Below are positions 1 through 7,243 of a stretch of DNA of 32,420 bases, piece by piece. The notes under the pieces are model-generated. The model had not been told where the DNA came from and did no database searches. It was given only the letters and a program-made list of their open reading frames with translations. How positions within the stretch are numbered: position 1 is the first letter of the stretch; each line of letters starts with the position of its first letter. Made by a program: the position numbers and the translations under genes. The DNA is taken from positions 1 through 32,420 of the forward strand of contig CALVJD010000054.1 in NCBI GenBank assembly GCA_944332005.1, given 5' to 3'. This DNA comes from an uncultured Bacilli bacterium (GTDB taxonomy: Bacteria; Bacillota_I; Bacilli_A; RF39; UBA660).

Positions 1-200
1 TACTTAATATTTTGATACTCGACATGATAAGAACCATTGTATTCGATCACTTCTTGGATCATATTTTCACGTATACTAGAAAAAATGAGACCAATACCAA
101 CCATTAAAGCAGTCGATAAAACAACACCAATGATCGTAACAATTGTTCTTTTTTTATTCATGACTAAATGCTTTATCGTCAATTTATTTAAAATATTCAT
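1..200 (-). CDS. FtsX/MacB-type ABC transporter permease (5' part only)
   Basis: Only the first 66 codons are in the window; the gene runs off its left edge. The ATG (200-198) overlaps the TAA of the preceding ATPase gene as TAATG, so the two are translationally coupled. The visible protein has a short basic cytoplasmic start (NKLTIKHLVMNKKR), a first membrane helix at about residues 21-40, then the beginning of an extracytoplasmic segment (ending EYQNIK). This start is typical of FtsX-like permeases that pair with a MacB/LolD-type ATPase. These transporters export or respond to peptides, or act on the cell wall. The substrate cannot be read from 66 residues. Family assignment rests on topology plus the partner gene. 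Confidence 0.75.
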   Translation of the reverse strand, partial: MNILNKLTIKHLVMNKKRTIVTIIGVVLSTALMVGIGLIFSSIRENMIQEVIEYNGSYHVEYQNIK

Positions 201-880
201 TATCTCACCTTTTCATCATTGATAATTTTACCATCATCTAAGGTAATAATACGATTGGCAGCAAGGGCTAGATTATGATCGTGAGTAATCATAATAATGG
301 TTTGTTTATATTTTTTATTCGATAACTTTAAAAGATCAATAATTTCTCTACTTGCTTTACTATCCAAGTTTCCCGTTGGTTCATCGGCAAGAAGTAAGCT
401 TGGTCGATTCATGAGCGCTCTTCCAATACTGACTCTTTGTTGCTGACCACCTGATAATTCATTTGGCAAATGATTGACACGATCTTCTAATCCCAATGTT
501 TCAATTAGTTCATTCAAATACGTTTCATCTACTTTTTTACTATCTAATAAAATAGGTAATGTCATATTTTCTTTGACATTCAAAATAGGAATTAAATTAT
601 AAAATTGATAAATTAATCCAACTTGTCTTCTTCTAAAAATAGCAAGATTCGTCTCTGATAGTTCATAGACATCTTCACCATCCACATAGACTTTCCCACT
701 CGTCGGATGATCCACTCCTCCTAAGATATGTAAAAGTGTACTTTTCCCTGATCCGCTCGCACCAACGATCGCCACAAATTCTCCTTTATCAACGGAGAAA
801 CTCACATGATCGAGAGCTTTTACTAACGTTTCTCCTTTCCCATATGTTTTACATAAATCTTCTACTTTTAAAATTTCCAT
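200..880 (-). CDS. ABC transporter ATPase, MacB/LolD type
   Basis: This is a 226-residue ATPase that powers the FtsX-type permease encoded just downstream. All motifs are intact: Walker A GASGSGKST (40-48), Q-loop Gln 92, signature LSGGQ (142-146), Walker B LLLADEP (162-168), D-loop NLD and the switch His 200. Length and the ADEPTGNLD sequence are typical of the MacB/LolD/BceA group. It starts 13 bp after the VanY-like gene and is probably in one transcript with it. The kinase and regulator genes just upstream suggest a two-component-controlled module responding to envelope stress or antimicrobial peptides. That role is inferred from context. Confidence 0.93.
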   Translation of the reverse strand: MEILKVEDLCKTYGKGETLVKALDHVSFSVDKGEFVAIVGASGSGKSTLLHILGGVDHPTSGKVYVDGEDVYELSETNLAIFRRRQVGLIYQFYNLIPILNVKENMTLPILLDSKKVDETYLNELIETLGLEDRVNHLPNELSGGQQQRVSIGRALMNRPSLLLADEPTGNLDSKASREIIDLLKLSNKKYKQTIIMITHDHNLALAANRIITLDDGKIINDEKVR

Positions 881-893
881 ATTCTCATCCTCT

Positions 894-1409
894 CTATAAC
901 TCCTCTAAACATAAATTTTGCTCTTTCATCGTAGTTGCCACATTCACTCCGACATATCGATAAGTTGACCTGTTAGCCGTATGCCCTGTCAAAGCTTCTT
1001 TTCCTTCTGGATAGCGTAAAATAAATCCATATTTATGAGCATTTTCTTCTAACCATTGCCACATGAGTTCATTCCTTCCTTCGATCTTCGAATAGAAGTC
1101 AACCTGCATGCCCGTATCAAAACCTTCCCCTTCGATCATCAACTGAGATTCCTCTTCATTCGTCAAATATCCGTAACGAATTTTGAGTTCCACATGATCT
1201 CTACCTGCACTTTTACACATGTTGGTTAAAGATTTTAACACATCTTCTTTTACTTCGACATTGCGAAAACTGACCATTTCCTCCGAACTTAATATTGGAG
1301 CATCTTCTACTTTATCTTGATAATTTCGATATTCCATATAGGATAAACCTCCTAAAATAGAAAGTAGAATTCCTAATATCATGAGTTTTAAAACAAGTTT
1401 TTTTGGCAT
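894..1409 (-). CDS. Membrane-anchored VanY-fold protein lacking the catalytic residues
   Basis: The protein has 171 residues with an N-terminal membrane anchor (about 5-24) and an extracytoplasmic domain. The C-terminal half aligns closely to VanY D-alanyl-D-alanine carboxypeptidases: WQWLEENAHKYGFILRYP (117-134), the following TG (141-142) and YRYVG (150-154). The family's zinc/catalytic signature SxHxxGxAxD appears here as EGFDTGMQVD (95-104), so the zinc His is Phe 97 and only Asp 104 remains. The family's ExWH is NRST (146-149), losing both the catalytic Glu and the second zinc His. The Arg of the usual SGYRS is also absent (YGYLT, 79-83). It is therefore probably a ligand-binding or sensory pseudo-enzyme rather than a peptidase. 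The gene lies between the kinase and the ABC genes. The frame is open and undamaged. Confidence 0.85.
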   Translation of the reverse strand: MPKKLVLKLMILGILLSILGGLSYMEYRNYQDKVEDAPILSSEEMVSFRNVEVKEDVLKSLTNMCKSAGRDHVELKIRYGYLTNEEESQLMIEGEGFDTGMQVDFYSKIEGRNELMWQWLEENAHKYGFILRYPEGKEALTGHTANRSTYRYVGVNVATTMKEQNLCLEEL

Positions 1410-1432
1410 ATTCCTCTCCCCTTCTAAAACTC

Positions 1433-1477
1433 ATTATAGAATCATCATATGACACTCTAGTGACAAAAAGAGTGACA
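1433..1477 (-). promoter_or_regulatory. Candidate activator-dependent promoter with TGTCA direct repeats
   Basis: On the minus strand three TGTCA copies (5' ends at 1477, 1465 and 1454) repeat at 12 and 11 bp, about one helical turn. They lead up to a perfect TATAAT (1438-1433), 24 bp before the ATG of the VanY-like gene. The hexamer at normal -35 distance (ACTAGA) is poor. Direct repeats over a missing -35 are typical of OmpR-family activation, so the neighbouring response regulator is the obvious candidate. Regulation is inferred. Confidence 0.5.
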
Positions 1478-1488
1478 GTTTTGTCACT
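1465..1488 (-). terminator. Weak terminator/attenuator after the histidine kinase
   Basis: A 7-bp stem AGTGACA-AAAC-TGTCACT is followed by CTTTTTG on the minus strand. The stem begins inside the kinase stop codon. The T-run is short and the hairpin shares bases with the TGTCA repeats, so it may act as an attenuator or simply be part of the operator. Confidence 0.5.
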
Positions 1489-2716
1489 ATATTCTATTTT
1501 TATAAAAGCGAATCAAAAAGATCGTTCCTTCTCCTTCTTTACTTTTGACTCTAATTTCACCATTTTGTTTATCGATGATCTTATAAGCCATATTAAGTCC
1601 AATACCAATACTATCTGTATTATCGCTTTTTCCTTTATAGAAACGTTCAAAAATATGAGGAAGATCTTCCTTTTTAATACCGCTTCCATCATCTTTAATT
1701 TCGATACCAACATAAAGTGGATTATCGATCACTTTAATATGAATCGTACCACCTTCTGGAGTATGCTCATGAGCATTTTTCACGATATTTAAAAGGGCTT
1801 CTAAAGTCCAATTAGGATCAATTTCTAATACGATATCTTCTGGAATATCCAGTATTAGTGTCTGTAATTTTAACTCGATCGGAATACGAATTGGTTCTAC
1901 TACTTGATTTAAAAAAGTAGTAGCATCAACTTTTTCTTTTTTTAATTCAACGACTCCACTATCTAGACGAGACATTTTTAAAAGAGAAGTTACCAACCAC
2001 TCGATACGTTCCAACTGAGCACGATTTTTTCCTAACATTTCTTTTCTTTTTTCTTTTGTCAACTTCGAATCCAATAATAGATCATTAATGACATACATAC
2101 TAGTAAGAGGAGTTCTCAGTTGATGAGAAATATCAGATAGGGTACTTTCTAAATATAATTTATCTTGATTCGCAAGTTCTTTTTGTTCTTTCAAAACTGT
2201 CGTAATTTTATAAACATCATTTTTTAAACTACTGATATCTCCTTCTTCATAATCACGAATATCAAAAAGCTCTTTTCCATTTAACACGCAGTTCATATAA
2301 TGATTGATTTCATGTATTTTTTGATATTGCTTTTTCAAAAACAAAATATAACTGATCGACAAAGCAAGAAAAATAACCGTCGTTACGAAAAAATGGATCG
2401 TTTGGTATTCTCTTCTACGCGATTCAATATCGTTTAAATATCCAATTCCTTCTATATCATCCAATCCATATTTTTCTAAAATAGTAAGGCCATTTTCGTA
2501 ACTTCCAGAATAAGTAGTCAAAGCATCGATTATATCTTCTTCCCATTCTGGATGTTTGCTTACTAAACTTGATACCAAATAAGCATTCTTTTCGATGATT
2601 TCCTGTTCGTAATGCTCCTCTATGACTTGATATGCCACATATCCAACTCCAAGGCACAACAAAAAGATCAAAATTTCGACGAAAATTAACTGTTTCACTT
2701 CTTTATTGTGTAACAT
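1487..2716 (-). CDS. Sensor histidine kinase (VanS/PhoR-like)
   Basis: This 409-residue membrane kinase has a first helix at about 10-30, an extracytoplasmic domain of about 78 residues, and a second helix at about 108-127. A linker/HAMP-like region follows, then the HisKA domain with the phospho-acceptor His 198 in DISHQLRTPLTS. The HATPase domain has an N-box (NIVKNAHEHT), G1 (DDGSGI), F-box (FERFYKG) and G2 (GIGLNMA). All catalytic motifs are present, so it should phosphorylate the regulator encoded immediately upstream. The start codon overlaps the regulator stop as TAATG. The small extracytoplasmic domain fits sensing of a wall or membrane signal, possibly with the VanY-like protein. That partnership is inference. 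Confidence 0.93.
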   Translation of the reverse strand: MLHNKEVKQLIFVEILIFLLCLGVGYVAYQVIEEHYEQEIIEKNAYLVSSLVSKHPEWEEDIIDALTTYSGSYENGLTILEKYGLDDIEGIGYLNDIESRRREYQTIHFFVTTVIFLALSISYILFLKKQYQKIHEINHYMNCVLNGKELFDIRDYEEGDISSLKNDVYKITTVLKEQKELANQDKLYLESTLSDISHQLRTPLTSMYVINDLLLDSKLTKEKRKEMLGKNRAQLERIEWLVTSLLKMSRLDSGVVELKKEKVDATTFLNQVVEPIRIPIELKLQTLILDIPEDIVLEIDPNWTLEALLNIVKNAHEHTPEGGTIHIKVIDNPLYVGIEIKDDGSGIKKEDLPHIFERFYKGKSDNTDSIGIGLNMAYKIIDKQNGEIRVKSKEGEGTIFLIRFYKNRI

Positions 2717-3393
2717 TAGGCACCTACCTTGTAACCCATGCCACGTACTGTAATAATAATCTTAGGATTCATCGGATCGTCTTCAATTTTTTCTCTAATG
2801 CGTTTAATATAAACCGTTAACGTATTATCGTTTACATAAGCTTCGTTCACATCCCAAATATTGGATAAAATCGCTTCTCTCGTAAATACTTGATTGGGAT
2901 TTAAAGCCAAGATCAGTAGGATTTTATACTCTAAAGCAGTCAACATGACATCTTTGTTATCTTTGAATACTTTGGCTTGCTTCATATCGATTTTCACATT
3001 TCCTAAATGAATCACATTGGAATCGCTTTTTCCAACTCTTCTTAGAACATTTTTAATACGAGAAATCAATTCACGAGCTTTAAATGGCTTGGTAATATAA
3101 TCATCCGCTCCCATATCAAGGCCACGTACGATGGATACTTCTAAATCGTTGGCGGTCAAAAAAATGACAGGGATATCTTGTTTTTCTTTCATCTTTTCAA
3201 ACAGATCGAAACCATTACCATCTGGTAAATTTAAGTCAAGCAAAATAAGATCGATATCATGATGTTCCGATAATACGATTAAACTATCATGACAAGTACC
3301 ACTTTCATATACCTCAAAGTTTTCTTGTTCTAAATAGTATTTTAATCCTAAACGAATCGTTTCATCATCTTCAATCATCAAAATACGTTTCAT
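2716..3393 (-). CDS. OmpR-family response regulator
   Basis: The protein has 225 residues. The receiver domain carries the acidic pair Asp 9/Asp 10, phospho-acceptor Asp 53 (LILLDLNLPDG), the switch Thr in VIFLTAND and the Lys in ITKPFKARE. It is followed by a winged-helix DNA-binding domain with the family ending (VNDNTLTVYIKRIREKI ... VRGMGYKVG). It is the partner of the adjoining kinase, and the TAATG overlap makes their translation coupled. Likely targets visible here are its own promoter and the TGTCA repeats in front of the VanY-like/ABC genes, because both regions carry the sequence GTGACAAAA. Confidence 0.95.
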   Translation of the reverse strand: MKRILMIEDDETIRLGLKYYLEQENFEVYESGTCHDSLIVLSEHHDIDLILLDLNLPDGNGFDLFEKMKEKQDIPVIFLTANDLEVSIVRGLDMGADDYITKPFKARELISRIKNVLRRVGKSDSNVIHLGNVKIDMKQAKVFKDNKDVMLTALEYKILLILALNPNQVFTREAILSNIWDVNEAYVNDNTLTVYIKRIREKIEDDPMNPKIIITVRGMGYKVGA

Positions 3394-3408
3394 AACATCA
3401 CCAACATC

Positions 3409-3451
3409 ATTATACTATAAAAGATGGTTTAAAAAATGAATATTTTGTCAC
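3409..3451 (-). promoter_or_regulatory. Promoter region of the two-component operon
   Basis: A perfect TATAAT (3414-3409, minus strand) has no good -35 at 17 bp. GTGACAAAA (3451-3443), identical to the sequence at 1487-1479, sits 28 bp upstream. The region diverges from the promoter of the plus-strand kinase gene. Autoregulation is inferred from the shared motif. Confidence 0.5.
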
Positions 3452-3464
3452 ATAAAGACATTTC

Positions 3465-3493
3465 TTGACTTTCTTTTGCGCGCCTTTTATAAT
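3465..3493 (+). promoter_or_regulatory. Sigma-A promoter of the P-loop kinase gene
   Basis: TTGACT, a 17-bp spacer and TATAAT are followed by the ribosome site AGAGAGGTG just before the ATG at 3527. This is a near-consensus housekeeping promoter. Confidence 0.8.
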
Positions 3494-3526
3494 AAGAATA
3501 GAAAATAATATCAGAGAGGTGTATGT

Positions 3527-4105
3527 ATGAAAAACACGATTTCCCTATTTCAAAACAAACCTAACTATATCAAAAAAGTAAGTGATGATCCCATTATCAA
3601 TATCACGGGGTTAGTTGGATCTGGTAAAACAACCTTAGCTAATACCTATCGTGAAAGTGACCGTTATTTAATTGTCAGTCTTGATACGTTATTCGGTTCT
3701 ACTAGAAATTCCACGACTTATTCCATCGAATTAAGAAAGATGTTAGAGGCGAAGTATGGATCTTTAGATCTTGATCATTTCGATGAGTATTATTTTATGA
3801 TCATTTCCTATTTCTTGGAACATTATCCTGATTATCATTTGGTTTTAGAGGGACCACAGATCCATCAAAATCTGATGCCGCTCAATTTAAAGGGTACGAT
3901 TATTGTCGTTAGAACGAGTGGATGGACATCTTTTCGAAGAGCCGTCAAACGTGACATCGAATATCAAAAACATCGTTTAGAAATGAAGGAGATTACCAAA
4001 AAACAATATCAAAAAGAAAAAAAGTATGTAAAGAAAAAACGTTTTCACCAAATGCACGATCGAAAACGGATCAATCTATTCATAAAAAAGTTACAAGCAC
4101 TATAA
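3527..4105 (+). CDS. Small P-loop nucleotide kinase-like protein
   Basis: The protein has 192 residues. The only firm motif is a Walker A loop GLVGSGKT (28-35) in the setting INITGLVGSGKTTLANTY, as in shikimate/adenylate-kinase-like small kinases and the so-called topology modulation (FlaR) proteins. A later segment (LVLEGPQI) could supply the second core strand, and RRAVKRDIEYQKHR resembles the Arg-rich lid of that fold. The C-terminus is very basic (KKYVKKKRFHQMHDRKR), which would suit nucleic-acid or phosphate-rich binding. The substrate is unknown. It has its own promoter and a terminator shared with the convergent symporter gene, so it is a single-gene unit. Confidence 0.7.
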   Translation: MKNTISLFQNKPNYIKKVSDDPIINITGLVGSGKTTLANTYRESDRYLIVSLDTLFGSTRNSTTYSIELRKMLEAKYGSLDLDHFDEYYFMIISYFLEHYPDYHLVLEGPQIHQNLMPLNLKGTIIVVRTSGWTSFRRAVKRDIEYQKHRLEMKEITKKQYQKEKKYVKKKRFHQMHDRKRINLFIKKLQAL

Positions 4106-4128
4106 AAGCAAGGTTACCCTTGCTTTTT
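4104..4128. terminator. Bidirectional terminator between convergent genes
   Basis: A 10-bp stem AAAAGCAAGG / CCTTGCTTTT with a 4-nt loop has A-runs on one side and T-runs on the other, so it works in both directions. It overlaps the stop codons of both the plus-strand kinase and the minus-strand symporter. Confidence 0.85.
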
Positions 4129-5364
4129 ATGTGTCATTTTTCGTTCCAGCCAATTTTTACCTTCGACAATTCGCGTTACTAACATGGCTCCAACCGGATT
4201 TCCTACGACATTCAATGCGGTGGCAGGGGCATCGATAATAATACCGATCGTGGCGATAATGGCAAATGCACCAGCTGGGAAATTATATAAACTGACAATC
4301 AACATTTCGCCAATGAGGCCTCCACCTGGAATTCCACTCATGACGACTCCACTTAAAACGGCAATCAATAAGGCAATCAAATAAGTATCGATACCTGTAA
4401 AACTCTTCCCAAAAACAGTAAAGAGAAAAGAAATCTTTAGAATAGAACCTAATACACTACCATGCATATTCATCGTCGAACCAATCGGAAGTGATACTTC
4501 TCTAATATCTTTGGGGATGCCAATCTTTTCCGCACATTCTAAGTTGGTCGGCAAAGTAGCAAGGGAACTTTGGGTTGCAAAAGCAGTTGCCGTTGGACTC
4601 AAAATATATTTATAAAATTGTTTGATTCCAACTTTTCCACCTGCCAAATAAGCATATAAGGTATAAAAAATAAAATAATAGCAAATACCCACGACACAGT
4701 AGAGAATAAAACTTCTAGCATAACTACCAATTAAGTTAGGACCAAATTCCCCAATCAAAGCAGCAAAGTAACCACATAATCCGATGGGAGCATAATACAT
4801 GATCATTCCTACTATTTTCATCATAACTTTGGATGCCGTATTGAGAAATTCGGATAATTTATTTCCTTCTTTTCCTAGGGTACTAACACCAATGCCAAAC
4901 AAAATAGAGAATATAATCAAAGGTAACATATTATTGCGAGATAATAACTCACTAAAATCGGTTACGGTAAGCGCTTGTACGATACGATCACCAATACTAA
5001 TTTGTTCTAATGCCTCTCCTGCTTCGACGAGAATTGTCGCACCTCCTACGGGATCGACTACTTTAACAGCCATTAACATGAAAGTAGCAGCGACGAAACT
5101 CGTTCCAAAGAAGATGAGAAACATCGTTCCTAATATCTTTCCGAGACGTTTCAAATCGAACATACTAGCAACACTACTAGAAATTGTGACAAAGACAAGT
5201 GGGACAACAATCGTAAACATCAAGTTTAAGAATACATCGCCAAACGGTTTTAATACTTTCGCGTCTTCTTTCATCACCATACCAATGATGGTTCCGATAA
5301 TAATCGAGCAAAATAATAAAATAGTAAAGCGATAATTCTTCCATATCTTTTTACATTTCTCCAT
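4114..5364 (-). CDS. DAACS-family dicarboxylate/amino acid symporter
   Basis: This 416-residue membrane transporter has the family's eight-helix, two-hairpin layout: Ser-rich hairpin HP1 (TQSSLATLPT, 264-273), the unwound helix-7 motif NMHGS (299-303), hairpin HP2 (SGIPGGGL, 343-350) and the helix-8 substrate site (D378APATALN385VVGN389). The archaeal GltPh reference reads NMDGT and DMGRTMVNVTGD. Here the Asp of NMDGT is His 301, the helix-8 Arg that grips the acidic side chain is Ala 381, and the last Asp, a sodium ligand, is Asn 389. The Arg loss argues against glutamate/aspartate and for a neutral amino acid. The two lost carboxylates suggest altered sodium coupling or use of protons. It is an apparent single-gene unit with a GGAGG-type site before the ATG. 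Confidence 0.9.
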   Translation of the reverse strand: MEKCKKIWKNYRFTILLFCSIIIGTIIGMVMKEDAKVLKPFGDVFLNLMFTIVVPLVFVTISSSVASMFDLKRLGKILGTMFLIFFGTSFVAATFMLMAVKVVDPVGGATILVEAGEALEQISIGDRIVQALTVTDFSELLSRNNMLPLIIFSILFGIGVSTLGKEGNKLSEFLNTASKVMMKIVGMIMYYAPIGLCGYFAALIGEFGPNLIGSYARSFILYCVVGICYYFIFYTLYAYLAGGKVGIKQFYKYILSPTATAFATQSSLATLPTNLECAEKIGIPKDIREVSLPIGSTMNMHGSVLGSILKISFLFTVFGKSFTGIDTYLIALLIAVLSGVVMSGIPGGGLIGEMLIVSLYNFPAGAFAIIATIGIIIDAPATALNVVGNPVGAMLVTRIVEGKNWLERKMTHKKQG

Positions 5365-5410
5365 AAAAACCTCCTACTAGATTTTATGTCGAATGGAATC
5401 GAATATGCAC

Positions 5411-5433
5411 AAAAAAACACCAAGTGGTGTTTT
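5411..5433 (-). terminator. Terminator after the cysteine desulfurase gene
   Basis: An 8-bp stem AAACACCA / TGGTGTTT with a 2-nt loop is followed by a run of T on the minus strand. It starts within the stop codon of the gene and closes the CorA/pentapeptide/desulfurase operon. Confidence 0.85.
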
Positions 5434-6559
5434 AAGAGCGAATTTTAAGCATCTGAATACATTCGTCAAATACTTTTAAAAACTCGTGAATTTCTTCCTC
5501 TTTCGTCAAATGAGAAAGACTGATGCGAAGACTCGTCGTCGCACGAAGAGGATCATTCGTAACACTCATAACAGGGAGTGATGGATGATCGGGAGTGGAA
5601 CATGCACTTTGCGTCGAGATATAAATCTCATGGCTTTCTAAAGCATGCAAAAACGTTTCTGGTTTGATTCCAACGATACTGATATTTAAAATATGAGGAA
5701 GAGATTTTTCCGTACTATTGATAAATACCTTTTCATAATGAGCTAAGCGATCCGTAATCATCCGATTCAAAGTTGCTACATGATTCCATTTTTGATCCAA
5801 GTGGTCGTAAGCTAAACGAAGAGCCCTAGAAGTAGAGACGATAAGTGGTAAAGCTGGTGTTCCACTACGATAACGCGTCGTGCTTTTTCCTCCATGAATC
5901 AAAGGCAAAAGGTCAATAGAATCTTTTTTTACTAAACAGCCAATTCCTTTCACCCCATAAAATTTATGGGCAGAAAAACTGACTAAATCAACATTTTGTA
6001 AGGACACTTCTACTTTCCCCATACTCTGTGTCATATCACTATGAAAAAAGCATTTGGGATACTGTTTCACAATGGTTCCAATTTGATCGATCGGTTGTAA
6101 AATTCCAAGTTCACTACTAACACTAGCGATTGAAACCAAAATCGTATCATCACGCATTTTGTTTTTTAAATCTTCTAAATCGACGGTTCCATCTTTCTTT
6201 AAATGAACGTAATCAATTTCAAATCCTAGTGTTTCTAAATAATGTAAAGGTTCTAAAATAGAAGAATGTTCGAGTGGTGTCGTAATAATATGTTTACCAC
6301 GATTTTGATATCGAAAAGCAATTCCTTTAATGGCTGTATTATTCGATTCACTTGCTCCACTGGTATAGATAATTTCACTTGCCTTTACATGTAATAAATT
6401 GGCAATTTGTTCGGTCGCACGATCCTGCAATTTTTTTGCTTCTACTCCAAGTTTGTGCAGAGAATTGACATTTCCAATATAATCTTTGCTCACTTTCACA
6501 TAAGTATCTAAAACACGAGAATCAACTGGTGTTGTTGCCGAATAATCTAAATAAATCAT
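5432..6559 (-). CDS. Cysteine desulfurase, NifS/IscS family
   Basis: This PLP enzyme of 375 residues takes sulfur from cysteine for Fe-S clusters, thio-modified tRNA or thiamine. It shows the N-terminal YLDYSATTP, His 98 stacking on PLP, Asp 175 (HSDMTQ), the PLP lysine Lys 199 (SFSAHKFYGVKG) and the persulfide Cys 320 in QSACST. The open frame extends 13 codons upstream to 6598. However, the ATG at 6559 is preceded by GGTGAT, and a TATAAT (6580-6575) lies inside the longer version, so I place the start at 6559. No scaffold gene adjoins it; the SufC/SufB-D pair lies 4 kb away at 10576-12199 and is a plausible sulfur acceptor. Confidence 0.92.
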   Translation of the reverse strand: MIYLDYSATTPVDSRVLDTYVKVSKDYIGNVNSLHKLGVEAKKLQDRATEQIANLLHVKASEIIYTSGASESNNTAIKGIAFRYQNRGKHIITTPLEHSSILEPLHYLETLGFEIDYVHLKKDGTVDLEDLKNKMRDDTILVSIASVSSELGILQPIDQIGTIVKQYPKCFFHSDMTQSMGKVEVSLQNVDLVSFSAHKFYGVKGIGCLVKKDSIDLLPLIHGGKSTTRYRSGTPALPLIVSTSRALRLAYDHLDQKWNHVATLNRMITDRLAHYEKVFINSTEKSLPHILNISIVGIKPETFLHALESHEIYISTQSACSTPDHPSLPVMSVTNDPLRATTSLRISLSHLTKEEEIHEFLKVFDECIQMLKIRS

Positions 6560-6594
6560 AATATCACCAAAACCATTATAGCACAAAAAAGGAA

Positions 6595-7242
6595 TCATTC
6601 ATCTTGAATTATGATTCCTAATAATTTTGATAGATCAATAGCCTGACTACTTGTGACAATTGCCCCTTTCAATTCGGTTCCAACAAGACGAATTCCCTCG
6701 ATACTACAAGTACGAAGATCAACTCCTGAAAGTGGTGTTCGCATTACTTCCATTACTTGTAATTTGGAATTGACAAATTCGCTATCTTTCAACTCTACTT
6801 CGTTCATACTACCATAAGTCAAATCAGATTCACTCACACGCATATACTTTATTTTAGAAGCAGAAAAATTAATATAGTGAGCCATACAACGTTCAAAGAA
6901 AACATCTTGTAAAGAAGAGCTCGAAAAATCAGTCCCTACTAATTTACAATCACGGAATATCACGCGGTGAATAGTGGTCTCACTAAAATCGAGATTCGAT
7001 AGATCACAATGATCGAAAATCACATCCAATAAGGTAATACTTGATAAATTCACTCTCACAAAATTAACATTTTGAAAGATACAAGTGTTCCATTCTTGAT
7101 GATCAATAGAAGTATCGACGATTTCTTGATTACTAAATTTGCTATGTTCAATTCTATCTTCCTCTAACAAGATAGGAAATATTGACTCTTGATCGATATC
7201 AACATGCGGATAAATAAATTTTCGTTTCTTTTCTTTTTTCAT
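6595..7242 (-). CDS. Pentapeptide-repeat protein
   Basis: This soluble protein of 215 residues carries about 25 five-residue repeats of the A(D/N)LxX type from about residue 50 to 195 (for example NVNFV, NLSSI, DLSNLDFSE, DFSSSSLQD). Such repeats build a right-handed square beta-helix. An Asp/Glu-rich first 45 residues with a basic tip precede it. Some relatives (Qnr, MfpA) mimic DNA and shield gyrase, but most have no known role and nothing here singles out gyrase binding. It starts 2 bp after the CorA gene stop and its stop overlaps the longer reading of the desulfurase frame, so it sits within one operon. No signal peptide or membrane segment is seen. Confidence 0.85.
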   Translation of the reverse strand: MKKEKKRKFIYPHVDIDQESIFPILLEEDRIEHSKFSNQEIVDTSIDHQEWNTCIFQNVNFVRVNLSSITLLDVIFDHCDLSNLDFSETTIHRVIFRDCKLVGTDFSSSSLQDVFFERCMAHYINFSASKIKYMRVSESDLTYGSMNEVELKDSEFVNSKLQVMEVMRTPLSGVDLRTCSIEGIRLVGTELKGAIVTSSQAIDLSKLLGIIIQDE

Positions 7243-7243
7243 A

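Noticed and set aside
6595-7242. Quinolone-resistance (Qnr) protein
   Set aside because: The repeat pattern is generic; no gyrase-interacting loops can be identified by eye and the operon context is unrelated.
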